DNA of 5,186 nt, taken from positions 1 to 5,186 of the forward strand of contig JAJYBA010000123.1 of assembly GCA_021779235.1 (NCBI GenBank), read 5' to 3'. A model generated the notes under the pieces. It searched no databases. It saw nothing but the letters and a program-made list of their open reading frames with translations, and was not told the origin of the DNA. The stretch is from Bacillota bacterium. GTDB taxonomy: Bacteria; Bacillota; Clostridia; Clostridiales; Clostridiaceae. Of this stretch, positions 1 through 5,186 are shown piece after piece. Position 1 is the stretch's first letter. Each line of letters starts with the position of its first letter. Position numbers and translations under genes: made by a program.

Positions 1-727
1 CCATGTTTTTATCTAAAGTAAAATGCTTCTCAATTATATTTCCTCCCATAGCTACCGCTGCTATAGGTATCGTTATTCCTTCAGTGTGGTCAGAGTATCC
101 AGACACAATTTTAAATGCATTTTTTATGGTATTCATAGCATTTAAGTTAACATTTAACAATTCTGCTGGATAATTTGAAGTACAGTGGAGTACTGCTACT
201 ACTTCATTTCCCAAGGAATAAATTGCATTTATTGCTTCTTCTATTTCTGAGAGGGTTGACATTCCAGAAGATAAAATTATGGGTTTATTAAATCTTGCTA
301 TATGCTCTAAAAAAGGAATATTAGTTAGATCTGCCGAACTAATTTTAAAAGCTTCCATGCCTATAGATGCCAAAAAATCAGCACTTTCAAAATCAAAAGG
401 TGTAGATAAAAACATAATTCCCTTGTTTATACAGTATTGTTGTAGTTCTATGAAGCATTCATAGGAAAGTTCTAGTTTCTTTAACATATTAAACTGCGAT
501 TCAACTTTACCTATGTTGTCCTTTTGATATTCAGCCATTTCTGCATATCCAGTAACTAATTTTTCAGTTTTAAAGGTTTGAAATTTTATGGCATCAACTC
601 CTGCAAATATAGCTTTATCTACCAGCTCTTTTGCTATATTTATGTCGCCATTATGATTAACCCCCGCCTCTGCTATAATAAATGCTGAATTCCCATCACC
701 TATAACTTTGTTTCCTATATTAAACAT
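1..727 (-). CDS. neuB: Nonulosonic acid synthase (N-acetylneuraminate/legionaminate synthase family), 3'-truncated by window edge
   Basis: Family reaction: condensation of phosphoenolpyruvate with an N-acyl hexosamine (ManNAc or a 2,4-diacetamido-trideoxyhexose) to give a nine-carbon nonulosonic acid in the cytoplasm. My minus-strand translation gives 242 residues starting MFNIGNKVIG and running off position 1 after EKHFTLDKNM. Family motifs in order: AEAGVNHNGD (19-28), KFQT (48-51), STPFD (108-112), KISSADLTN (128-136), ILSSGMST (151-158), HCTSNYPA (181-188), GYSDHTEG (210-217), EKHFT (233-237). His214 and His235 match the two metal-binding histidines of the meningococcal enzyme (about 215 and 236). 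The rest of the barrel and the C-terminal SAF (antifreeze-like) domain, about 100 residues, lie outside. The ATG at 725-727 is chosen because AAGGAG sits 7 nt upstream and the protein aligns from its N-terminus; it overlaps the neuA stop by 8 bp, implying translational coupling. Sialic, legionaminic and pseudaminic substrates cannot be separated safely; SADLTN differs from the common SGE form. Family call is firm, substrate open. Confidence 0.93.
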   Translation of the reverse strand, partial: MFNIGNKVIGDGNSAFIIAEAGVNHNGDINIAKELVDKAIFAGVDAIKFQTFKTEKLVTGYAEMAEYQKDNIGKVESQFNMLKKLELSYECFIELQQYCINKGIMFLSTPFDFESADFLASIGMEAFKISSADLTNIPFLEHIARFNKPIILSSGMSTLSEIEEAINAIYSLGNEVVAVLHCTSNYPAELLNVNLNAMNTIKNAFKIVSGYSDHTEGITIPIAAVAMGGNIIEKHFTLDKNM

Positions 728-1424
728 GCATATTCTCCTTAATTATCACTTCTACAAGTCTCGCATCCAACATAGTATCAATATCTACAGACCTTTCCTT
801 GTCCATTACATAAGGAATTGTATTTTCATCTACAAATTTTTTATCATTAGTTAGCATATCAACCGAATTTATATATAGTGCTCCATTAAATATATAAAAA
901 GTAGGTAAGTCTTGTCTTCTTAAATTTTTACCCTCAAAACTTATAACTTCTCTTAATTTTTGTTCTTGAATAGTTCTCATAAGTACTGGGTTTTCATCAG
1001 CTTCGCATACACTAACCAAAGATTTCCCTTCATAGTTAATAAGCTTTTCTATAGCTTTATCCACCTCTTCAAAGGTCCTAAGTGGAGAGGTAGGTTGCAA
1101 CAATATTATATAGTCAAAATTCATATTATTGTTTTTATAAAAATCTATTGCATGTAACACTACATCAATAGATTTTGCAGTATCATTTGATAATTCTTCT
1201 GGTCTTAAAAAAGGCACGCTAGCGCCACATTGTTCAGCTACTTCCTTTATGTTTTTGCTATCTGTAGATACAACTATTTCATCTATGTATTTAGATTCTT
1301 TTCCCGCTTCTATAGTATAAGCTATAAGTGGTTTACCGCATATATCTATGACATTCTTATTTGGTATGCCCTTTGAACCACCTCTTGCTGGAATAATAGC
1401 AAGAAACTTTTTATTCTTATACAT
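720..1424 (-). CDS. neuA: CMP-nonulosonate cytidylyltransferase (CMP-sialate/legionaminate/pseudaminate synthetase family)
   Basis: Activates a nonulosonic acid with CTP to the CMP-sugar donor plus pyrophosphate, directly after the NeuB step. The 234-residue protein is a complete single-domain enzyme of usual length for the bacterial NeuA/LegF/PseF family, with no extra C-terminal esterase domain. Visible motifs: the nucleotide-binding PARGGSKGIPNKN loop (12-24), STDS (53-56), LLQPTSPLR (108-116), RRQDLP (169-174), NGALY (180-184) and SVDIDT (212-217), whose aspartates 214 and 216 fit the metal-binding pair. The start at 1422-1424 has AAAAGGGG 6 nt upstream, overlapping the last codons and stop of the preceding gene. 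Its stop overlaps the neuB start by 8 bp. Pairing with neuB makes the pathway role secure. Whether the sugar is sialic, legionaminic or pseudaminic acid is undecided; symbols legF or pseF are possible alternatives. Confidence 0.93.
   Translation of the reverse strand: MYKNKKFLAIIPARGGSKGIPNKNVIDICGKPLIAYTIEAGKESKYIDEIVVSTDSKNIKEVAEQCGASVPFLRPEELSNDTAKSIDVVLHAIDFYKNNNMNFDYIILLQPTSPLRTFEEVDKAIEKLINYEGKSLVSVCEADENPVLMRTIQEQKLREVISFEGKNLRRQDLPTFYIFNGALYINSVDMLTNDKKFVDENTIPYVMDKERSVDIDTMLDARLVEVIIKENMHV
735..740 (-). promoter_or_regulatory. neuB ribosome binding site inside the end of neuA
   Basis: AAGGAG on the minus strand, 7 nt before the ATG at 725-727. It lies wholly within the last codons of the upstream cytidylyltransferase gene. 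Together with the 8-bp ATGTTTAA overlap of start and stop, it fixes the neuB start and suggests that ribosomes finishing neuA reinitiate on neuB. Confidence 0.8.
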
Positions 1425-1426
1425 AA

Positions 1427-2419
1427 CTATCCCCTTTTCAGTATAATTTTCCCGTATTTTCTTATGTCCTCTTTTAAATTTAGCATAATTGAGTTATTTT
1501 TACTTATTCTGAAGTATTGTTTTTGTGAAGCTCCAAAGGAGCGAAACATACTTTCTATTTGTGGAACTACTGAGCCTTCAAAATCAAATTTATTGGTGAA
1601 ACTGGCAGAATACTTTATAGCTTCAAACACATTTAAATACATAGCACCACTACTTCTAAATTCTGGATCTGCACCACCTAATAGGTAATATGCAGAATTT
1701 TTATCATACACAAGATATAATGCTGCATGCAAATTATTTTGATCATCCACTGTGAAAAGCATCTTTCTTGCATTGTTTTTATTTATTATTTCATCAAAAC
1801 TACTAAACCAATCAAAGTCAAACGGAACCTGCATATTTTGCCTTTCAAAAGTTTTTTTCAACATATTATACATATCTGTAAGAGTTAAGCTATCAATAAC
1901 TTTTAAATTATTTCGAATAGACTTAGTAATAACCGACTTAGTATTATCTGCAAATTCACCTCGTACCTTTTCAATATTTTGAATATCTTCTATTACGTAA
2001 GTGTATCTAGTTTGCTGCTTATATCCCTTCCACATAAATGGCATCCAGTTAGTAAAATTGTAATGAAACCCACAATCAAAACACTTAAATTTAGAAATAT
2101 TATCTACAAAATCCATAATTATATCTTTTTCTTTAGAAATTCTCTTTACATACTTCATTTCAGATAAATCACTAAAAACTATGCCCAAGGTTTGGGTAAG
2201 CTTAGGCATAGTTACATATCCTTTTTTACTTTCAGTTATTGGCATACCTGCTACAATCATATCACTTTTATCAAAGCAACCTAATATATTATACTTTGAA
2301 CCTACTGCATCTAGCCAAAAGGTTTTAGCGAATATACTTCCTTGAGGAGATTTGTCTACAAATTCATTCCACATTTCATATTCATTTTTCTCTAAATTTC
2401 TAAAATTAAAATTTCCCAT
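1427..2419 (-). CDS. FemAB/GNAT-fold (Acetyltransf_6-like) acyl- or aminoacyltransferase, function unassigned
   Basis: A 330-residue protein of the FemAB-related, double-GNAT-fold superfamily often found in polysaccharide and sugar-modification clusters. Evidence is the C-terminal family signature: LLGGADPEFRSSGA (246-259), then FDFEGS (278-283) and FRSFGA (292-297), ahead of a short basic tail. The N-terminal half carries the usual TRYTYVIED segment (137-145) before the predicted second domain. There is no signal peptide or membrane segment, so it should act in the cytoplasm. Known relatives transfer acyl groups from CoA donors or amino acids from tRNA to amino groups. Sitting between a hexapeptide acyltransferase and neuA, it probably modifies an amino group of a precursor sugar (inference). 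It lacks the long helical arm expected of true peptidoglycan-bridge FemA/FemB proteins, which are over 400 residues. The start has AAAAGGAAG about 5 nt upstream. A CxxC pair at 113-116 is visible, of unknown meaning. Fold assignment is good; the reaction is unknown. Confidence 0.82.
   Translation of the reverse strand: MGNFNFRNLEKNEYEMWNEFVDKSPQGSIFAKTFWLDAVGSKYNILGCFDKSDMIVAGMPITESKKGYVTMPKLTQTLGIVFSDLSEMKYVKRISKEKDIIMDFVDNISKFKCFDCGFHYNFTNWMPFMWKGYKQQTRYTYVIEDIQNIEKVRGEFADNTKSVITKSIRNNLKVIDSLTLTDMYNMLKKTFERQNMQVPFDFDWFSSFDEIINKNNARKMLFTVDDQNNLHAALYLVYDKNSAYYLLGGADPEFRSSGAMYLNVFEAIKYSASFTNKFDFEGSVVPQIESMFRSFGASQKQYFRISKNNSIMLNLKEDIRKYGKIILKRG
1431..1438 (-). promoter_or_regulatory. neuA ribosome binding site built from the last codons of the FemAB-like gene
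   Basis: AAAAGGGG on the minus strand, 6 nt before the neuA ATG. The same bases encode the Lys-Arg-Gly end of the upstream protein (AAA AGG GGA, then TAG). With only 2 bp between stop and start, this is a strong sign of coupled translation and supports the chosen neuA start. Confidence 0.75.
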
Positions 2420-2431
2420 AATAACTTCCTT

Positions 2432-3172
2432 TTATTGATTTTTTAGCAATTGGTCCTCTGGTACATCTCTAAGTATTTTCGCTGGATTACCAACTACAAT
2501 TTTACCTATTTCCACGTCTTTTGTAACTACACTTCCTGCTGCTACCAGACCATCTTCATGTATGGTTTTACCAGGTAAAATAACTGCCCCTGCTCCAATT
2601 CTACCACCTTTTTTTATAGTTACCCCTTTGAATTTGCCAAACCTTTCTTTAGAACGAGCTGCATAATTATCGTTAGAGGTAGTAACACAAGGTGCAATAA
2701 ATACATAATCCTCAACTTCCGAATAAGCTGTTAAATATACATTAGTTTGTATTTTACAATTTGAACCAACCTTACAGAAATTTTCAATAGTTGATCCTCT
2801 ACCAATAATTGTTTTGGAACCAACGATTACATTTTCTCTAATTACAGCAGTGTCAGCAATAAGTGTTTTCTCTCCAATTTCACACCCACAATAAATAATC
2901 ACGCCTGCACCAATAAGACAACCTTCGCTTATTTTAGCTGGAAGCAATTTTTCTTCATTTTTGAATATACTATTTACAGCTCTCATCGGTTGTTTACCGA
3001 TTACCGTATTATCATCTATTCTAACGTTGTCGCCTATCATAGTTCCTGTATGTATAACTACATTACTTCCTATAATACAATTAGCGCCTATTACTACCTC
3101 ATCTTCAATTACTACAAAATGTCCCATCGTTACATTATTGCCCAATTTACTTTTCTCTGAAACATAATTCAT
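2432..3172 (-). CDS. Left-handed beta-helix (hexapeptide repeat) acyltransferase, possibly WbpD-like sugar N-acetyltransferase
   Basis: A 246-residue cytoplasmic acyltransferase expected to transfer an acyl group, usually acetyl from acetyl-CoA, to an amino group of a nucleotide sugar. Hexapeptide repeats ([LIV]-G-x4 type) fill residues 9-60 and 83-160, separated by a non-repeat insert (about 61-82). The C-terminal part, APCVTTSNDNY (160-170), GVTIKKGGRIGAGAVILPG (183-201) and VVGNPAKILRDVP (226-238), is the common end of the WbpD/PglD/maltose-acetyltransferase-like group. It is longer than Pseudomonas WbpD (about 190 residues): the N-terminal block ending in VIGKQP looks like the start of LpxA-type helices. 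The start has AAAAGGGG 8 nt upstream. It follows the oxidoreductase by 34 bp and precedes the FemAB-like gene by 12 bp. The neighbours favour N-acylation of a 3-amino hexuronate, but a LegH-like role on a nonulosonate precursor is an alternative. Confidence 0.88.
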   Translation of the reverse strand: MNYVSEKSKLGNNVTMGHFVVIEDEVVIGANCIIGSNVVIHTGTMIGDNVRIDDNTVIGKQPMRAVNSIFKNEEKLLPAKISEGCLIGAGVIIYCGCEIGEKTLIADTAVIRENVIVGSKTIIGRGSTIENFCKVGSNCKIQTNVYLTAYSEVEDYVFIAPCVTTSNDNYAARSKERFGKFKGVTIKKGGRIGAGAVILPGKTIHEDGLVAAGSVVTKDVEIGKIVVGNPAKILRDVPEDQLLKNQ

Positions 3173-3206
3173 GAAAATAACCCCTTTTCATATAATATTT
3201 CTAAAA

Positions 3207-4295
3207 TTATTTCTTCATTTCGAGTGTTGAGAAATCTCCCATTGGGAATTTAACTGGAAGTCCTGTAAGTCTTGATTTATAGGCTGCAAGAATAATAGAC
3301 ATACCTTTTTTACCTTCTTCTCCATTTATGAGCGGTTCTCTATCCATATTTATAGCATCTATCATATCTTTAAATAATGGTGTATGACCGAAACCATATA
3401 CTGTATCTGGATCGCCTTGCTGCTCTTTTAATATTTCTTCCTCAGTATCCTTATTATCTCCAAATCTCCAAGTTTCAATTGAATTAACTGCAAGCCCACC
3501 TATAGAAACTGTACCAGTTTCACCAAAGATGCTTAATGTTTCTTCTAAGTTTTTAGGATATACACAAGCAGAACCTTCAATTATACCTATAGCTCCATTT
3601 TTAAATCTTATAATTATTGCTCCAAAATCCTCACCTTCTATATTTCTTAAGAAAGTACCACACTGAGCATAAACCGTATCTATTTCTCCACCCATCATCC
3701 ATTGTAATAAATCAATATTGTGGATACATTGATTCATTAAAGTACCACCATCTAATTCCCACGTCCCTCTCCAAGGAGCTTGCTCATAGTATCCCATATT
3801 TCTATTCCAAAGAATTCTCGCTGTTCCATTGATTAGTTTTCCGAACCTGTTTTCTTCTACGGCACTTCTAAGTTTTTGTATTGGCTCGTTAAATCTGTTT
3901 TGGTGACTAACACAAAGCTTTACATTATTTTTTCTTGCACATTCAATCATTCTATCTGCATCTTGAGTAGATAAAGCCATTGGTTTTTCAACAATTACAT
4001 GTTTTCCTTTATTCATGCAATATATAGCTATTTCTGGATGATATCCACTTTCAGTAGCTATAGCAACCATATCGATATCCACGTTATCAAGCATTTCTTT
4101 ATAATCTATATAAACTTTTACATCTACATTTTCACCTATTGCTTTTATGTACTCATCTCTTTTAGCGATAGCATTAGTTTCTACCACATCACAAACTGCT
4201 GTAAGTTCAATTTCTGTTTTATTTTGAGTTATAGCTTCTACATGCTTGTAAGATATTCTTCCGCACCCTATTATTGCAATCTTTAATTTTTTCAT
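3207..4295 (-). CDS. Gfo/Idh/MocA-family NAD-dependent sugar oxidoreductase, possibly WlbA/WbpB-like 3-dehydrogenase
   Basis: A 362-residue two-domain dehydrogenase. The N-terminal Rossmann fold has IIGCGRIS (8-15), with Asp36 at the end of the second strand favouring NAD over NADP. The family EKP motif is at 103-105 (Lys104 likely catalytic), followed by HQNRF (131-135), WRGTWELDGG (175-184) and MNQCIHNID (187-195) with candidate catalytic His192. The rest is the C-terminal beta-sheet substrate domain. No signal peptide. Lying beside a WbpA-type dehydrogenase and a sugar acyltransferase, it may oxidise C3 of a UDP-N-acetylhexosaminuronate ahead of transamination, as WbpB/WlbA do (inference). 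It is longer than Pseudomonas WbpB and the WRGTW-x-LDGG block is common in generic family members, so another sugar oxidation or epimerisation step in nonulosonate synthesis remains possible. The start is fixed by AAGGAGG 7 nt upstream. A stem-loop precedes it in the 98-bp gap. Confidence 0.88.
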   Translation of the reverse strand: MKKLKIAIIGCGRISYKHVEAITQNKTEIELTAVCDVVETNAIAKRDEYIKAIGENVDVKVYIDYKEMLDNVDIDMVAIATESGYHPEIAIYCMNKGKHVIVEKPMALSTQDADRMIECARKNNVKLCVSHQNRFNEPIQKLRSAVEENRFGKLINGTARILWNRNMGYYEQAPWRGTWELDGGTLMNQCIHNIDLLQWMMGGEIDTVYAQCGTFLRNIEGEDFGAIIIRFKNGAIGIIEGSACVYPKNLEETLSIFGETGTVSIGGLAVNSIETWRFGDNKDTEEEILKEQQGDPDTVYGFGHTPLFKDMIDAINMDREPLINGEEGKKGMSIILAAYKSRLTGLPVKFPMGDFSTLEMKK

Positions 4296-4302
4296 TTAAT
4301 TT

Positions 4303-4309
4303 CCTCCTT
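4303..4309 (-). promoter_or_regulatory. Strong ribosome binding site of the Gfo/Idh/MocA gene
   Basis: AAGGAGG on the minus strand, 7 nt before the ATG at 4293-4295. It is the best Shine-Dalgarno match in the window and the only one preceded by real intergenic space. This fits independent, uncoupled initiation for this gene, in contrast to the coupled genes downstream. Confidence 0.8.
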
Positions 4310-4319
4310 GATAACTATC

Positions 4320-4378
4320 TATAATTTTGGCATGCAATATTATAAAATAGTTTACAATGCTTGCATGCCATAATTTTA
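4320..4378 (-). repeat. Long intercistronic stem-loop (inverted repeat) between the sugar dehydrogenase and oxidoreductase genes
   Basis: A perfect 10-bp inverted repeat, TGGCATGCAA at 4328-4337 and TTGCATGCCA at 4361-4370, encloses a second stem. On the minus strand ATTGTAAA (4351-4358) pairs with TTTATAAT (4339-4346) around a CTAT loop (4347-4350), with a 2x1 internal loop between the stems. Outside the core, 4372-4375 pairs with 4323-4326, and 4377-4378 with 4320-4321. About 24 pairs form over 59 nt. One inner pair is G-U in minus-strand RNA but A-C on the other strand, so the fold is better in the sense transcript. No U-run follows on the minus strand, so it is not a standard intrinsic terminator. 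It ends about 10 nt before the ribosome site and does not cover it. Possible roles are mRNA processing or stabilisation, attenuation, or a DNA operator. Confidence 0.7.
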
Positions 4379-4393
4379 TCTTCCTACATTATT

Positions 4394-5186
4394 TTAAAGT
4401 TTATTTATCTTTTCTCTATTATTTACAACGTGCTTTGTAGCATTTCTAGTATCATATAATAAACTAGCTTCTGCTACAATTTTTTCATAGTCGTAACAAC
4501 TATGATCTGTAGTTATTATCACTATATCTGCATTCTTTATTTCATCTTCCCAAGTTACAGATACATATTCTGTGCCTTTGTGCTTAAATTTCGGAATAAA
4601 TGGATCATTTATAATTATGTCAGCACCATTCTTTTCTAATTGCTCTATAACCTTTAATGTTGGTGATTCTCTCATATCATCTATATCTTTCTTATAAGCT
4701 GCACCCATAAGCAGAACTTTTGCTCCATTTAAAGCCTTTTTCTGACCATTTAAAAGCTTCATAACATTTTCAAGCACAAATTCAGGCATATAATCGTTAA
4801 TTTGACCTGAAGTTTCTATTAATTTTGTATGATAATCATACTCTTTTGCTTTCCATTCTAGGTAGAATGGATCAAGTGGTATACAGTGCCCGCCAAGTCC
4901 TGGACCTGGGTAAAATGGCATAAATCCATAAGGCTTAGTTTTAGCTGCATCTATTACTTCCCATATATCAATATTCATTCTTTTACATAAAATAGCCATC
5001 TCATTTGCTAACGCTATGTTTACATTTCTGAAAGTATTTTCAAGAATTTTTTCCATTTCTGCTACTGCTGGAGAAGATACTTCCATTATATCTCCCTCAA
5101 GTACACTTCTGTATAGCATTCCTGCTACTTCAGTACAGCTTGGAGTGCATCCTCCAACTACCTTTGGAGTATTTTTTGTATTAAAC
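4394..5186 (-). CDS. wbpA: UDP-N-acetylhexosamine 6-dehydrogenase (WbpA/TviB type nucleotide sugar dehydrogenase), 5'-truncated by window edge
   Basis: NAD-dependent four-electron oxidation of C6 of a UDP-sugar, probably UDP-GlcNAc, to the uronic acid. The frame is open to the right edge, adding FNTKNTPKVVGG and ten more residues before the internal Met at 5119. In all, 263 C-terminal residues are visible of an expected 420-440. The N-terminal Rossmann domain with the NAD site is outside. Visible features: NTPKVVGG and the central helix with ENTFRNVNIALANE; the active-site block PGPGLGGHCIPLDPFYL, whose catalytic cysteine codon is at 4883-4885 (visible residue 101); and the C-terminal UDP-binding domain with AYKKDIDDMRESP (visible 163-175). 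The GLGGHCIP-DPFYLEWKA form resembles WbpA/TviB more than WecC, which has an AVDPW variant, so UDP-GlcNAc is the more likely substrate; UDP-GalNAc is possible. It is followed by a 98-bp gap with a stem-loop and then the Gfo/Idh/MocA gene, the same order as in diacetamido-uronate clusters. The symbol is by similarity. Confidence 0.9.
   Translation of the reverse strand, partial: FNTKNTPKVVGGCTPSCTEVAGMLYRSVLEGDIMEVSSPAVAEMEKILENTFRNVNIALANEMAILCKRMNIDIWEVIDAAKTKPYGFMPFYPGPGLGGHCIPLDPFYLEWKAKEYDYHTKLIETSGQINDYMPEFVLENVMKLLNGQKKALNGAKVLLMGAAYKKDIDDMRESPTLKVIEQLEKNGADIIINDPFIPKFKHKGTEYVSVTWEDEIKNADIVIITTDHSCYDYEKIVAEASLLYDTRNATKHVVNNREKINKL

Noticed and set aside
279..464. Plus-strand open frame of 61 codons
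   Set aside because: It lies opposite the well-conserved neuB frame, has no ribosome site and encodes nothing recognisable; it is an antisense shadow.
960..1157. Plus-strand open frame opposite neuA
   Set aside because: Antisense to conserved motifs such as LLQPTSPLR, with biased hydrophobic composition typical of reverse-complement AT-rich coding sequence.
1464..2167. Three plus-strand open frames opposite the FemAB-like gene
   Set aside because: All overlap a complete conserved minus-strand gene, lack Shine-Dalgarno sequences and show no domain motifs.
1427..2419. Classical FemA/FemB/FemX peptidoglycan-bridge enzyme
   Set aside because: The protein is shorter than FemA-type enzymes, shows no evident coiled-coil arm, and its neighbours are all sugar-nucleotide genes.
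2961..3167. Plus-strand open frame with repeated I/L/P/T residues opposite the acyltransferase
   Set aside because: The periodicity is the mirror image of the hexapeptide repeats on the minus strand, not a separate protein.
3617..4286. Two plus-strand open frames, one rich in Phe/Tyr/Ile that could look like a membrane protein
   Set aside because: Opposite the Gfo/Idh/MocA gene in every part; the hydrophobic look comes from antisense reading of Lys/Glu/Asn-rich codons.
4328..4370. Stem-loop as an intrinsic terminator for the dehydrogenase gene
   Set aside because: On the minus strand it is followed by AAATTATAGATAG with no U-run, and the next genes point the same way. The plus-strand side has some T's but there is no plus-strand gene to end.
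720..5186. A direct route in which the uronic acid product is the NeuB substrate
   Set aside because: Known NeuB-family acceptors are neutral N-acyl hexosamines or 2,4-diacetamido-trideoxyhexoses; a C6 carboxylate acceptor has no precedent I know of.
1..5186. Mobile elements, CRISPR arrays, tRNA or rRNA genes
   Set aside because: No transposase motifs, direct-repeat arrays, tRNA cloverleaf or rRNA-like sequence seen; coding sequence fills nearly the whole window.

Overview
This AT-rich window reads as part of a low-GC Gram-positive (Clostridium-like) genome. The supporting signs are A/T-ending codons, strong AGGAGG-type Shine-Dalgarno sequences, and tightly packed genes. All six genes lie on the minus strand, so transcription runs from position 5186 towards 1. 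Genus is inferred from composition and gene style only; there is no rRNA or other marker.

Layout in transcription order: (1) the C-terminal 263 residues of a UDP-N-acetylhexosamine 6-dehydrogenase (WbpA/TviB type), cut by the right edge; (2) a 98-bp gap holding a long stem-loop, the only sizeable intergenic space; (3) a Gfo/Idh/MocA NAD-dependent sugar oxidoreductase, possibly the WbpB/WlbA 3-dehydrogenase step; (4) a left-handed beta-helix (hexapeptide repeat) acyltransferase, possibly WbpD-like; (5) a FemAB/GNAT-fold (Acetyltransf_6-like) acyl- or aminoacyltransferase; (6) a CMP-nonulosonate cytidylyltransferase (NeuA/LegF/PseF family); (7) the first 242 residues of a nonulosonate synthase (NeuB/LegI family), cut by the left edge. 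From gene 3 onward the genes are 34, 12, 2 and -8 bp apart. The last two junctions embed a ribosome site in the preceding coding sequence, so genes 3 to 7 very probably form one translationally coupled operon.

The gene set points to surface glycan or flagellin-glycan precursor synthesis. One half resembles the UDP-2,3-diacetamido-2,3-dideoxy-hexuronic acid route (6-oxidation, 3-oxidation, amination, N-acylation). The other half makes and activates a nonulosonic acid (sialic, legionaminic or pseudaminic type): NeuB condenses a hexosamine with PEP and NeuA makes the CMP-sugar. The aminotransferase expected between 3-oxidation and N-acylation is absent from this window, as are the dehydratase/epimerase genes that would supply the NeuB substrate. 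The FemAB-like enzyme is the least explained member. It may decorate an amino group of one of these sugars with an acyl or aminoacyl substituent.

No tRNA, rRNA, insertion sequence, CRISPR array, clear promoter or intrinsic terminator was found. The sugar-pathway families are well supported; exact sugar identity is not decidable from this window.
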